Below, one piece after another: positions 21,731-32,277 of a stretch of DNA of 64,000 bases. The notes below the pieces were generated by a model. The model did no database searches. It saw nothing but the letters and a program-made list of their open reading frames with translations, and had not been told where the DNA came from. Numbering within the stretch: the first letter of the stretch is position 1; each line of letters begins with the position of its first letter. The position numbers and the translations under genes were made by a program. The DNA lies in contig JASVEC010000012.1 in the NCBI GenBank assembly GCA_030770535.1, positions 744,001 to 808,000 of the forward strand. The letters are read 5' to 3'. This DNA is from Batkoa obscura (Eukaryota > Entomophthoromycota > Entomophthoromycetes > Entomophthorales > Batkoaceae).

Positions 21731-22588
21731 TTAATCAAAAAGTTTATGTGGTACTACTGAATCAATGTAAGAAGGTAATGGGATATTTAAAGCCCTTAAA
21801 GTGATAGCAAAGATATCCATATTACGGACAGAGTCATCTAGTTTTTTTGGAGAAATACCAGGTCCAGAAGCACCGAACAAGATTTGAGTTTCTGCCTTTG
21901 AGTTTCCACCATGTCCTTTACCAACACCGCCGTGATCGGCAGTCATTAAAATTAGAGTTGAGTCCCTTAACTTAGCTTCTTCAAGTTTGGCTAATATTTT
22001 CCCAATATAACTATCGACTAATTTATATTCTGCAATATATTCCTTGCTCAACCATCCTTTACTATGCCCAGTTTCATCAATATCACCAAAGTAGACAAAC
22101 ATGAATTTGGAATCTTTACCACGTGTAGTAATATAATCTAAACTTGAGGTAAAGACAGTTGCATCGTTAGAAGTCACTTTGTCTAATTTTAAGCCTTCTT
22201 CGGTAAGACCTTTGTTTAATGGAGCCCAAGAGACAATGGAAGCAATGGTAGCATTGGGGTCATGGTTTAAGATAGTTTTAAAAACAGTCGGATATTCAGT
22301 CTTATTATAATAATGATTATTAATGTTACCATTAGTAACACCATGTCGTTCTGGAGTTACACCAGTTAGCATAGAACCCCAATTTTGACCTGACCAAGTT
22401 GGCTTCATGGCCTGAGCGTTATTAGTATAAGCACCAGACGCAAGGAGTTTATGAATGTTTGGAGTATCAATGTGTTGGTGAAAATTACCAGCACCATCTA
22501 AACCGATAAAGAGAACTCTTTCAATTTTACTGCTTTCAATAGCGTTGAAGCACAATAAACCGGAAACTAAGATATTAACGACTTTCAT
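21731..22588 (-). CDS. Secreted alkaline-phosphatase-superfamily phosphodiesterase/phosphatase
   Basis: A 285-residue intronless frame with a signal peptide (MKVVNILVSGLLCFNAIESS). Metal-site motifs of the alkaline phosphatase / nucleotide pyrophosphatase superfamily appear in order: FIGLDGAGNFH (first Asp), MKPTWSGQNWGSMLTGVTPE where a Ser/Thr nucleophile is expected, GDIDETGHSKGW (Asp and His) and LMTADHGGVGKGHGG (Asp-His and the last His). N-glycosylation sequons occur (NKT, NAT). At under 300 residues it is shorter than full NPP enzymes and consists of little beyond the catalytic core. Substrate unknown; it may hydrolyse phosphodiester, phosphonate or phosphate esters outside the cell. 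A TATAAAAAG element lies 52-60 bp upstream. Confidence 0.75.
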   Translation of the reverse strand: MKVVNILVSGLLCFNAIESSKIERVLFIGLDGAGNFHQHIDTPNIHKLLASGAYTNNAQAMKPTWSGQNWGSMLTGVTPERHGVTNGNINNHYYNKTEYPTVFKTILNHDPNATIASIVSWAPLNKGLTEEGLKLDKVTSNDATVFTSSLDYITTRGKDSKFMFVYFGDIDETGHSKGWLSKEYIAEYKLVDSYIGKILAKLEEAKLRDSTLILMTADHGGVGKGHGGNSKAETQILFGASGPGISPKKLDDSVRNMDIFAITLRALNIPLPSYIDSVVPHKLFD

Positions 22589-22639
22589 ACCTAATTGGAA
22601 TTAAACTTTTATGTTAATCATTTGGTCTGACTTATTCTC

Positions 22640-22648
22640 CTTTTTATA
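22640..22648 (-). promoter_or_regulatory. Candidate TATA box of the phosphodiesterase-like gene
   Basis: TATAAAAAG on the minus strand, 52-60 bp upstream of the ATG at 22588, identical to the element upstream of the 23-module gene. Confidence 0.6.
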
Positions 22649-23055
22649 TCTTATCGACTACACGTGGATTTACTATTTCAAATTTGTGCATTCATGTCAA
22701 AATAATAAAGTCAATTTCATCTTTAGTTGACTAAAATTAAGATATAATATTACATTTTTATATTTATGTAAAATAGAATAATAATAACAGTTATAATTTA
22801 GATTAGAATAAATAAAACTTTTCTTAATTGTGCTTATAAAAAAATCTCAACAAATATTGCTATTATTCTTTTAATAATCAAATTTTATTATATGACTTAG
22901 AAGCATTATTCAAACTTTTGTTGTATTGTATACACAATTTCTTTTCGCTATCGTAATATTTTTATTATGTTTTACTTTTCATTAATCTCTTTTCCTATTA
23001 TTTACATTTCTATATACTTTATTATTTTTAGAATATTAAGTCACCTAGCAATATT

Positions 23056-23400
23056 GATTCAACAAATCAAATTAAAAAGTATCATGCAAGATTGTTATTA
23101 TTTTCAATTATTAAATTTAATGTATAAATGCCAATTAAAGGACAATAAACAGATATTAAAAATAACAAAGCGTATATAATACAATTATAGTTATAATTAT
23201 AATTATAATTATAATTATCAAAGCAGCTGGGCTATACTTAAATTTAAATATTTTTACAATAATGATTTAACAAATCAAATTTACAAAACAAAGCATGCAA
23301 CATAGCTGTTATCTTGAATTATTATATTTACTGTATAAATACCAATTAAAGAATAATAAATGAACATTTAAATACAATAACACGCTATAGTAATTACAAC
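23056..23400 (+). repeat. Diverged direct duplication, two units of about 135 bp
   Basis: Unit 1 (about 23056-23187) and unit 2 (about 23264-23400) share anchor words in the same order: AACAAATCAAATT, ATGCAA, TGTTAT, ATTATTA, TGTATAAAT, CCAATTAAAG, AATAAA and ACAATTA/ACAATAA. They differ by many substitutions and small indels, so the duplication is old. Confidence 0.65.
23182..23219. repeat. TTATAA simple repeat
   Basis: Tandem TTATAA hexamers between the two units of the direct duplication. Confidence 0.9.
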
Positions 23401-23450
23401 CACAATTGTCAAACTAGTGCAAGTATTTTATCTTATTGCTTTTTACTATT

Positions 23451-23552
23451 TGAAGATGTATTTTTGTTTAAGAATTTACCAACAATCTTTCCGCTCGAAT
23501 AGTGCTTAAAAAATAGAAAAAGTGATGAAATCAAAAAATCAAAATACAAGGA
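23451..23552 (+). mobile_element. MITE-like element, family 1, copy D (degraded right end)
   Basis: TGAAGATGTATTTTTGTTTA start, core AAGAATTTACCAACAATCTT, TTCCGCTCGAATAGTGCTTA, then AAAAAGTGATGAAATC. The right terminus is no longer recognisable, so the end is approximate. Confidence 0.7.
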
Positions 23553-23662
23553 AGTCAAAAATATGTAATTTCTTGAACTTTAAAATAATTAAAAAAGTTT
23601 ATATTTTAAATATAATTAAATATAACTGTATTCTAGATTTTTTGATCTTTAAATAGTTTATA

Positions 23663-23761
23663 TGGGTATATATTTTTGTGTTTAAGAATTTACTAACAAT
23701 CTTTCCACTCAAATAGCGCTTAAAAGATAGAAATAGTAATGAAACCAAAAAAACATCCTCA
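23663..23761 (+). mobile_element. MITE-like element, family 1, copy E
   Basis: TGGGTATATATTTTTGTGTT start, AAGAATTTACTAACAATCTT core, right end AACATCCTCA. TA lies on both flanks. Confidence 0.8.
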
Positions 23762-23795
23762 TATAGCTATGAAAAAAATAATTTAAACTTTTCAT

Positions 23796-23843
23796 CAAAT
23801 GTTTAAACATTTGTCTTTTAAATACTTTTAAAGTATTTAAAAG
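23796..23843. repeat. Two adjacent palindromes
   Basis: CAAATGTTTAAACATTTG (23796-23813) is a perfect 18-bp palindrome. It is followed within two bases by a 29-bp near-palindrome with arms CTTTTAAATACTT / AAGTATTTAAAAG (23815-23843). Function unknown. Confidence 0.85.
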
Positions 23844-24318
23844 GTAGTACTTTTTTTATAAATTAAGTTAAAGGTCATCTTTAGCCTATTTTTTAAGTTC
23901 TTTTTATTTATAAAAAAACTAATGAGCTGTTTAAAAGGGTAGACTTTTAATCAATTAAAAACATTTTATTTTAATTAGATAAAGGTATTGTTTTTTTTTA
24001 AAAAAAATAGCATAATATTCGATTTTAATTTTTGAAATTTTAAAATTTTAAAGTAACTCCTATCTTTGAAATAATATCTCAAAAACGGCTGATCCAATCA
24101 CATTGAAACTTTACATAATCTTTTTTATATCCATACGTCAGATTTATACAAAAAAAAATGGATCCTTTAATAACTAAACCTGCTTAATTATACGAACTTT
24201 TTGACCTCCCCTGTACATTGATTTATTTTAATTAAATTAATATAATAAAATATGATGTACATAAAAAAAATTTTAAACATTTTATTTTTAAAATATTAAA
24301 TTAAAAAAAGCATCCTCA

Positions 24319-27300
24319 TCACCAAGGGTTGTCAAACACGTCTTTAGGAATAGCAATAGAATTAGTTGTTGGCTTACTATCAAGTGTTTCCGAGTTCAAC
24401 TTAAAGTCCTGATTACTTGGTTTACTATTAAATGTCTCCAACCCTAAATTAAAGTTTTGGTCACTCCCTATTTCCTTCTCCTTATTTGTTTGGCCATCTG
24501 TTAAGCCATTCTCAAACTTGAATCCCACACCTAGATCTACTAAACTATTATCTAATTTAATAGGAGTTTCAATAGCAGATATGTGATTCACTTTACTTTC
24601 CCTTTGTTGCTCCTTACCATTCTTTAACGATGAAAGCAATTCTTGAGGCGAAAGTGATTTCTTAGGCTTTAACTCTACATTTCTTTGATTTGAAGAATCA
24701 ACTTCACTTCCAAATAAAAAGTCATACTTCTTACGTACCTCTTTACTCTTTAATTTAACCTCTCCTTTGTTTTGATTAATATCCTTTTTGCCAGCGTTAA
24801 TGTCTAAATTTTTAGGCGTTGTTCCTTTTTTGCTAACTGGGCTAGTTTGGGGTTGAGCGTTGGCCATTTCTTTGTCTTTAATTGTTGATGACTTTGTTTC
24901 TTTAACATCCTCCTTTTTCCCTTTCTCAACTTTGGGCGCTATATTCTTTTCTTGGGGTTTTACAGATTCCTCAAAAGTATTGGCTTCTTCCTTTTTTCCT
25001 TTAGCAGCTTTAGGTGATACTTCGTTTTCTTGGGGCTTTACAAATTCTATCGAAGCTGCTTTATCTTTATTTTCTTGTGGTTTTATAGGTTCTTTGGACG
25101 CCCTGTTATTTTTATCTTCCTGAGGGCCTACAGGTTTCTTTGCATCCCCTCTATTTTTATCTTCAGTATTAGCTTTATTAGCTTTTTGAATTTTACTATC
25201 AATATTCGAAGATAGTTTATCAACTTCATTATCTTTAACCTTATCTTTTACTTCTAAATTATCGTTTTTAACATTTGAATCCTTCTTAATCAAAATGGTT
25301 TGTTTATCGGTGTGCTTTTTACTCCTTTTATTTTCCAATACCTCTTTAGGTCCACCCTTTTTACTCTGATTAATAGCCATATCTGAAACATTTTTCACTT
25401 GACTATCTATTATACTTTCATTTATTTCTTGGTCTTTTTTTGAGTTATTTTTCTCTTTAACAGTCAGTCCTTCATCCTTTTTGCTTCCGATATTGCCTAG
25501 GTTTGCCTTCTCTTTGCCTTTGATCTCATCTCCACTTACTGTTTCTTCCTTTGCTTCTTTACTTTTAATTTGTTTAACATTACCATCCTTGCCAGTTAAA
25601 TTCGTTTCGTCTCCCTTAGTAAAATCCTCTTCTACAAAAGTCCAATTTTCTTTAAGTAAATGTTCTGGCTGGTTTGATAAATAAATCATTCGGTTTTTAA
25701 TAAATATAATATTCTTTCTTAAATTTAACACAACTTCATCCAGTTTGACTTTATCTTTTTCATTAGCTGTTCTATTGACTTCTTTAATGGTTTTTAAATT
25801 ACTTTTTAACTGTAAAATCAACAATTGGTCACTTGTAATAATTTCCGTCAAAGATCTAGGCTCACTTATCAACTCAGGTTCTAATTCTGTTTGTTTTTTA
25901 GCAACAGTCTCCTCTGATTTACTACTTGTTAATATGGTTTCCTTTCTACTAATTGCTTGGTTTGATGTAGCTTTAATATCCTTCTTCTTTGTAATAGCTG
26001 GGGATAAATTGGCAGGGTGAATGGGGTGAATAGTATTGGGAAACATGGGTAGCAAAGCCAAATGGATATTTTTAAACTCATAAATCCTCTTTAACACTTT
26101 ATAACCATTAGCACTGTCAATGTTATTAGACAACACTTTTGCCAACTCAATAATGATCTTGATATCTTTAACCTTAGGGAATCGCATCAATTTATGCAAT
26201 GTAATGGAATAATCTTGATCAATCACTTTTGAACTATAAACTTATTACAATATTTACAAATAATATAAATTACCTTCATCATGAATGTAGAATAACATAA
26301 CTGCAGCTACAAAAGTAACATAGGATAAGTCCAATTTATTGTCTATTATTTTTGAATATTCGAAGATAGAATCCCATAGTAGTAAGGTCTCATCGAAAGT
26401 GAATTCTCTTGAAAATAGCAAACGAAACCAACGTAAGCCAAATAATTGAGGTTCAATTTCTAGCTTTTCAAAGTGTTGATATAAGACTGGGTTGGTTTCT
26501 TTTAGTATATCATAATATGCTCGATAACATGTTTTTAATATTGGGTTGTTTGTTACTGGTGGGTAATTTAGTAGCTTGATGCGCTCATTCTATTAACTTA
26601 AATTTATACTTTTATTAATATATTTATCACATATATTTACCTTGTTTATTCCATCCTTTTGGTTATTCTATATATTTATTATTTGTCAAAAATTATTTTA
26701 AATTATCTTACTTTTTTTTGGTTTAATAAATTCCTTGCTTTGTGTGCTCTAGCTAGCCTATTAGCTTCATCTGGCTCAGGTAGTTCATAAAACGAAGCTG
26801 CACCACTCATTAATTTTATAAATAAAAAATAAGATTGGGATGGTAGATAAGAAGAATCCAACAATTTTAAGTCACTAAAAACCTAATGAATAACTAGAAA
26901 AGTTAAATAAATCAAACTTACTCTTTATCGTTAGTTGGACAGTTTATATGAATAGAATCTATAGAAACCACGTATAAAATAGGAGCTAATAGCTCATGCA
27001 TCCCTTGACGATACGACAACTTTGACCTTTGTTTACAGTATAAAAATAAGATCTCTGTCATAATCTCGTGTATTTTATCTTCTCTAAAAAAGTCTTTTTC
27101 TGGAAACGTGCGACTTACATCTAATAAGATCAATTTTCTTAACTCCTGGTCGTTGAAATATTGAGTCCACGGATTCTATTAAGTAGTTAAACTATTATTA
27201 AACCATTTTACAAAATAAAGCAAAACTACATCTTTCTCTGGTGCTAACGGGTTATAACTTTTGCTTTTACTAGAATATTTGGCCTGTGGTATAACTATAA

Positions 27301-27830
27301 GTTCCCTTTTTAAACGCTCATATTCCAAATATTGTTTCTCATAAATACCCATCCATTTACTGACTTCTTTTGGTAAAATATCTAGGTTGAGCTAACTATT
27401 AAAAAATTTATATTTAAACAGGACTTATTTACCTTCCACTTAATTGACCTTAATACCTCTTCCTCGTTATGAACTCTTCCCTCTGCATACTTTTTAGTAT
27501 TATCCCACTTGTCTCTGTTGAATTAAGGTTAATCGCTTTATTTGATGTAAATTTATTTCTTTTACTTTAATTCCATTTTTAAAATAATTGAAAGTGGCTT
27601 TTGGGTTTTAACTTTTATAAATTTTAGTTCCGAGATATTTTACATCAATTCTAATTTGATGACTTTAGTTTTTGCATCAATAATTTCCTTTTATATTTTT
27701 GATTTTTACAAACAGATAGTTTACCTTTGAAGACATCTTTTAACAATTTTCCTAATAAATCGTCCAACTATAATATTACATAAAAACAGACAAAAAATTA
27801 AACTAAAAAGACACCTCCTTGTACCCCTTG
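24319..27830 (-). CDS. TBC1D5-like Rab GTPase-activating protein
   Basis: Several exons encode a TBC domain of the TBC1D5 type, then a long charged tail. In order: EEVLRSIKWKLNLDILPKE, ELRKLILLDVSRTFPEKDFF (IxxDxxR with the arginine finger), LSYRQGMHELLAPILYVVS (YxQ with the glutamine finger), YQHFEKLEIEPQLFGLRW and FRLLFSREFTFDETLLLWDS. Both catalytic fingers are present, so it should be an active GAP, with Rab7-type GTPases as the family's usual substrate. The last exon (24319-26226) carries about 560 Lys/Glu-rich disordered residues with a tandem KPQEN motif. The 5' end is uncertain: exons are traceable to about 27770-27830 (YKELDDLLGKLLKDVFK), but no initiator ATG is obvious before VPS54 starts on the other strand. 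Confidence 0.8.
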
Positions 27831-27995
27831 TATTCAATTTTATTAACTTAAATACTAGTTCCTTTATTTATGACATTTTCCAAACTATTTTTTTAAAATC
27901 ATGTCATCTACTATAGCCAATAGAATTATGTATACTCATCAATTTAAACTATAACCATTTTACGTGTCAATTATATATTTATTTTAATCTTTTAA

Positions 27996-30979
27996 ATGAC
28001 TCACCAAAGTTCGAGTTCAACTTTAAAAATAAATACAGGTGACAACACCTCAAAAGAGATTAATGTATTCCTATTCGAAGACTTATTTAAAGAAAGAGGA
28101 GAAGCGGCACCTCAATCACCAACAATAATGAACAAGAAGAAGAGTTTACCTCAATATGTGCCATTCAACATAACTATGCTAAGAAAAAAGCATTTTATTA
28201 GTGAAGTGAATAAAAATGCCAATTTAAATACAAGACAAAAATTTGAATCTCCAGCGGTACCAAAAACTTTTATTAGAAAGATAAAACCAAGTGATTTTGA
28301 TCCTTATTTATCTAGGATCACTCCTTCTTTTAATCAACATCAACATAGCGCCTCATTTAACCTTCCGGTGCTCCCAGACGTCGAGGATGCGGCTGACATT
28401 GCAGTAAGTTATCAGGAAAATGATTTACCGGACTTGTCTCAGCTTTCAGAAACTTTTTTTGATACCGAATTTTCTTTAGAAAACGCACGAACATTCAATC
28501 TATTATGTTCAATGGCAAGAGATGAAGAGGTAGTTGAAAGTGAGTTAAATTTAGTGACAAGCACCAAATTACAGGATAAATTATCAATGAACCTGGATAA
28601 GGTGGAGGCCCATCTGGTGCATGAGATCAGTAAGAGATCGGATGGGTTCTTTTCAGCTTTAAATAAACTGAAGGGTCTGGAATTAGAAACAGAAGAAGCT
28701 ATTGAAGGTTTCCAAAGACTTCGTAGTGCTCTTGATGATATTAAACAACAGCAGGCTAAAGATTCAATAAAAGTTTTACAGCTTCGACAAAGGAAAGAGA
28801 ATTTATTTAAGTTGGATCAATGCTTTGGCTTATTAAATAAAATTTATGCTACCCAACCAGCAATCAAAGCGCTTTTGGAAGAAAAGGATTCGTTGGGCGC
28901 ACTTAAATTAATTTTAGGAATAGAAGATGAATTGGGATTTAAAGGAGGAAAGTCATCCCCAGTTTCATGGCAGAAATATATAGAAGATAACGAAACGTCG
29001 CCGAAGTTAAAAAACGTGTTGTTTAAAGAATTAAATCCTTCTAAAGGAGAACAAGGTAAAAAGGAAGGATTTGGCTTGGCACAATTGAAATGTTTAAAGA
29101 AATTTTGGAATTTTTTGGATGTTTCTAAAGCCCAAGCTATTGTTCAAATGGAAGAGTACTTTGCCACATTGATACTTAATTTTTGTAAAAGAACAAGCAA
29201 TCAAACATTTGATTTTAAAAAAGAATTGGATCACCTTTTAGGTGGCGATGAAGGCGAAGAAGAATTGAATTTGGTTAAAGGACAGTTGAATCAAGCCGAG
29301 TTAGAACAGCTGAAAACTTCTTTGAGACCTTTGCTTAGAGGCCTTAAAATTTCCAACCATTTACCAGCTGCTATTGCTAGCACTTCAACGAAGCTTATTG
29401 AGCTCTTACAGCAGCAGATCTTTGACGAGATAATTGGATTTTTTCAAAACAACAATGTTACTGCATTTAAAAACATACCGTTTAATATATCGGATTGGGA
29501 GTAAGTTATTATTTATTTATCGTATGTTAATATCTTATAAGAATAGAACACTAACATTGTTTCATTAGGGAAAGCAGTTTTGGCCAAGAGTTAATTAAGA
29601 TTAATTACGATGATTATTTTAAAATTTTGATATTAAGTTTTTCAGTTTTTATTCAGCAAATTAAGCAAATTAAAAAGTTGGAAAGTGTCATTGAGGAGCA
29701 AGTGGATAGCTTTAAAAAGGAGCTTATAAAAGAAGAGGAACTCGAAGATTTTAAGTTATTTAAACAAGAATGGATTAAAGAAATGCAAAGTTTAAGCTTT
29801 CAAGTAAGTGAAAAGATACAGTTAATTAGCAATCAGTTGATCAGCCTTAGAATTAAAGCGAATGAATATATCCAACCAAACTTATTTTATAAAGTGTACT
29901 TTTTAAGTTGGAGGTTGATTACGCATATGGAAACAATCACTGGGAAAACAAATTCTTTATTAAGGACTTCAGTTTTTACGAGTGCTAAACTATTTTTAAA
30001 TATTTATCATCAAGAAAATTTAAAGGCTATAACAAATAGCATTGAAAAAGATAATTGGAAACCAGTACCTATTGACATAAACAATCAAAGATCCGTAGAT
30101 TTAATACAATTCTCGCTTCACAATGAATTCAATCACCCTAATCTTAATTACGACACCTCTTTTTTAAATGAGGAACAAAATGTTATTAAAAATAAGTCTC
30201 AACATACAACCGATAAAATAATGATTGCGGCTATTGACTATTATGCTACTGAAAGCGGCTTATGCCTTTTATCTTACCTTCAAGACTACCTTAAAGCCAG
30301 TATTAATATGCCAGCAATTTCTCAAGAATTGGTAAATCGCATTGTGTCCATTTTAGATCATTATAATCGTGGTACTTATCGAGCTGTTTTAGGCGCAGGA
30401 GCTACTAAAACAGCAGGTATGGCTAAAATTTCGGCAAAGCATATATGTTTAGCTTCACAAACTTTAGGTTTGTTTGTCGGACTACTACCCTCCCTAAGAA
30501 GATCGCTTGAGTTATCTTTAGGTGCCCAAAGAGTCTTATTAGTCATGCAATTGGATCGTATAGCTAGTGATCTAGCCGAACATCGAAACCAACTACATAA
30601 TAAGCTGGTAGCTATCTTATCGGATAATGCGAATAACTATTTACAACAGATGGAAAGAATAGCATTTGATGAATGTCCAGCTGATGAAGGGCAAGTCAAT
30701 CCATATATGAGAAAATTGGTTCAAGATGTACAAGCACTACATAAAATTATGATCAAGTTTTTGTTGCCAAGGGATATACAAAAAATTATTACACAGGTGA
30801 ACTTGGAGTATGCTACATCACTTGAGCAAAAGATCGAAAAGCTAAAAATTAAAACACCATTAGGAAAGAGGAATTTACTAAGAGATGTTCAGTACTTAAT
30901 TAAGGGGTTATCGTTGTTGCCTACTCAGATTTCGAATTTACATCATTTAGAAGTAGTGGTTAACGATCTTAAACTTTAG
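27996..30979 (+). CDS. VPS54: VPS54, GARP tethering complex subunit
   Basis: Subunit of the Golgi-associated retrograde protein complex, which tethers endosome-derived vesicles at the trans-Golgi. Two exons (27996 to about 29501; about 29569 to 30979) give about 970 residues. The C-terminal third carries the Vps54 signature: GTYRAVLGAGATKTAGMAKI, SAKHICLASQTLGLFVGLLP, VLLVMQLDRIASDLAEHRNQ and LHNKLVAILSDNANNYLQQM, ending LLRDVQYLIKGLSLLP. The N-terminal part has coiled-coil helices (VEAHLVHEISKRSDGFFSAL) typical of the CATCHR fold. It is divergent from the TBC1D5-like gene with a very short shared upstream region. The identification rests on the C-terminal domain and is firm. Confidence 0.88.
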
Positions 30980-31488
30980 TTGTTTTGTTTTGTAATTAAT
31001 ATTAAGTAGACGTATTCATTTTATAATTGAGTTTATGCTAATATAAAGAAACTACCGTTTTAAATTGCTTTTGTTGATTAGAGGTCTTTTGTTTTTATTC
31101 TTATTTTTATCTTTATTTTAGTTTTTGTTTTTATTTTTGTTTTTGTTTTATCTATATAGGATTATATCCCTTAGATTTTATAAAAATATAAAGAGTTGAC
31201 CGAAAAGCAGTAAAGCAAATTCAAAATTAGTACCAAACTACCTCAAATATACTTTATTGTGTAGACTAAATAAGTAAAGAAATATAATATAATAATTTAA
31301 ACATAGCTTGATTAATAGTATACTCGAGTGTATTTGGTACTTTTGTTAAAATTTTGAGCATTCTAAAAAGAATTGAAATATTATCTTATTGGCTTAAACC
31401 AAACTTCACCAAGCAACTTTTGATCTTAAAATTCAAAAAAATATTTATCAAATTATCATTTTTTGACACTCATTAGCATCAACTCAAC
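30980..31488. other. Spacer, no feature seen
   Basis: 509 bp of AT-rich DNA with a T-rich low-complexity stretch (31090-31155) just downstream of VPS54, where a polyadenylation region is expected. Confidence 0.6.
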
Positions 31489-32277
31489 ATGGGTAATGAC
31501 GGAGGTTCCATCCCCAAGCGTACTGAATTAGTAAAAACGAAAAAGAAAGCAGTGAAATCCGATAACAGTGAAAAATTAATTTCAAAGTGGCATTTTTGTG
31601 CTTTATCCAAAGCCATGTTAAGTATGCCCGTAGTTGTATGTGCTTTAGGTAAACTTTATAATAAAGAAGCAATATTAGAACATTTAATCAATGGAAGTGC
31701 ATCCAAATACGGTGACAGTGACAAAATTTGTCCTCATGTAACTTCAATGTCTCATATTAAGGAGCTAAATTTAACCGAAAATCCAACCTTTGATAAAACT
31801 AAATCAAGTTCATCACCATTCATTTGTCCATTAAATCAAAAAGCAATGAATGGTAATTTACCTTTTGTTTATATTAGTAAATGTGGATGTGTATTTTCAA
31901 AGGCTGGTATAAAGGACTTAAAAGGTATGGAAATGAAATGTCCGTTGTGTTCAAAGGCTTATGAAGAGGCGGATATAACCGAGATTAACCCACCAGAAGA
32001 AATGCAAGCCGAGTTATTGTTGAAAATGGAAGAAAAGATTAAACAGAAAAAGGCGGAAAAACTTAAGAACAAAAAGAAAGAAAATAAGAATAACGAGATG
32101 GAAATTGAAGTTGTGGAAAAAAGAAAAGGTACTGCTACTGAAGAAGCGATTGAAGCAATTAGAAACAAAAAGAAATCAAAGGCAATCGAATCCATTTTTA
32201 CATCTTCTTCTAAGGAACAGGATAGAAAAAATAATAATAACTATTTATGTAGAGGTACTTTTAACAGATATTCCTAA
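31489..32277 (+). CDS. RTF2: RTF2-family replication termination factor
   Basis: A 262-residue single-exon protein. It starts MGNDGGSIPKRTELVKTKKK, the conserved family opening. Two RING-like halves follow: WHFCALSKAMLSMPVVVCAL with GKLYNKEAILEHLI, and PFICPLNQKAMNG, YISKCGCVFSKAGIKDL and CPLCSKAYEEADITEINPP. The C-terminal 75 residues are Lys/Glu-rich with a nuclear-localisation-like KKKSKAIESIF. RTF2 in fission yeast acts at paused replication forks and also in splicing; metazoan relatives respond to replication stress. The length is normal for the family. Single copy, no operon-like context. Confidence 0.88.
   Translation: MGNDGGSIPKRTELVKTKKKAVKSDNSEKLISKWHFCALSKAMLSMPVVVCALGKLYNKEAILEHLINGSASKYGDSDKICPHVTSMSHIKELNLTENPTFDKTKSSSSPFICPLNQKAMNGNLPFVYISKCGCVFSKAGIKDLKGMEMKCPLCSKAYEEADITEINPPEEMQAELLLKMEEKIKQKKAEKLKNKKKENKNNEMEIEVVEKRKGTATEEAIEAIRNKKKSKAIESIFTSSSKEQDRKNNNNYLCRGTFNRYS

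Larger units (their letters stand above)
22589..24318. other. Repeat-rich spacer
   Basis: No credible gene. Contains a diverged direct duplication, a TTATAA-type simple repeat, two MITE copies and two adjacent palindromes, all listed separately. The 70-codon frame at 22967-23179 lies across the duplicated unit and looks fortuitous. Confidence 0.65.

Noticed and set aside
22967-23179. A 70-codon hydrophobic protein
   Set aside because: Overlaps the first unit of the direct duplication and is not open in the second.
24860-25123. Antisense frames rich in Phe/Ser/Leu over the Rab GAP tail
   Set aside because: They mirror Lys/Glu-rich codons on the coding strand and have no independent support.
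28000-30979. COG6 or another CATCHR tether instead of VPS54
   Set aside because: The C-terminal run with AGMAKISAKH, LASQTLG and LHNKLVAILSD is specific to VPS54.
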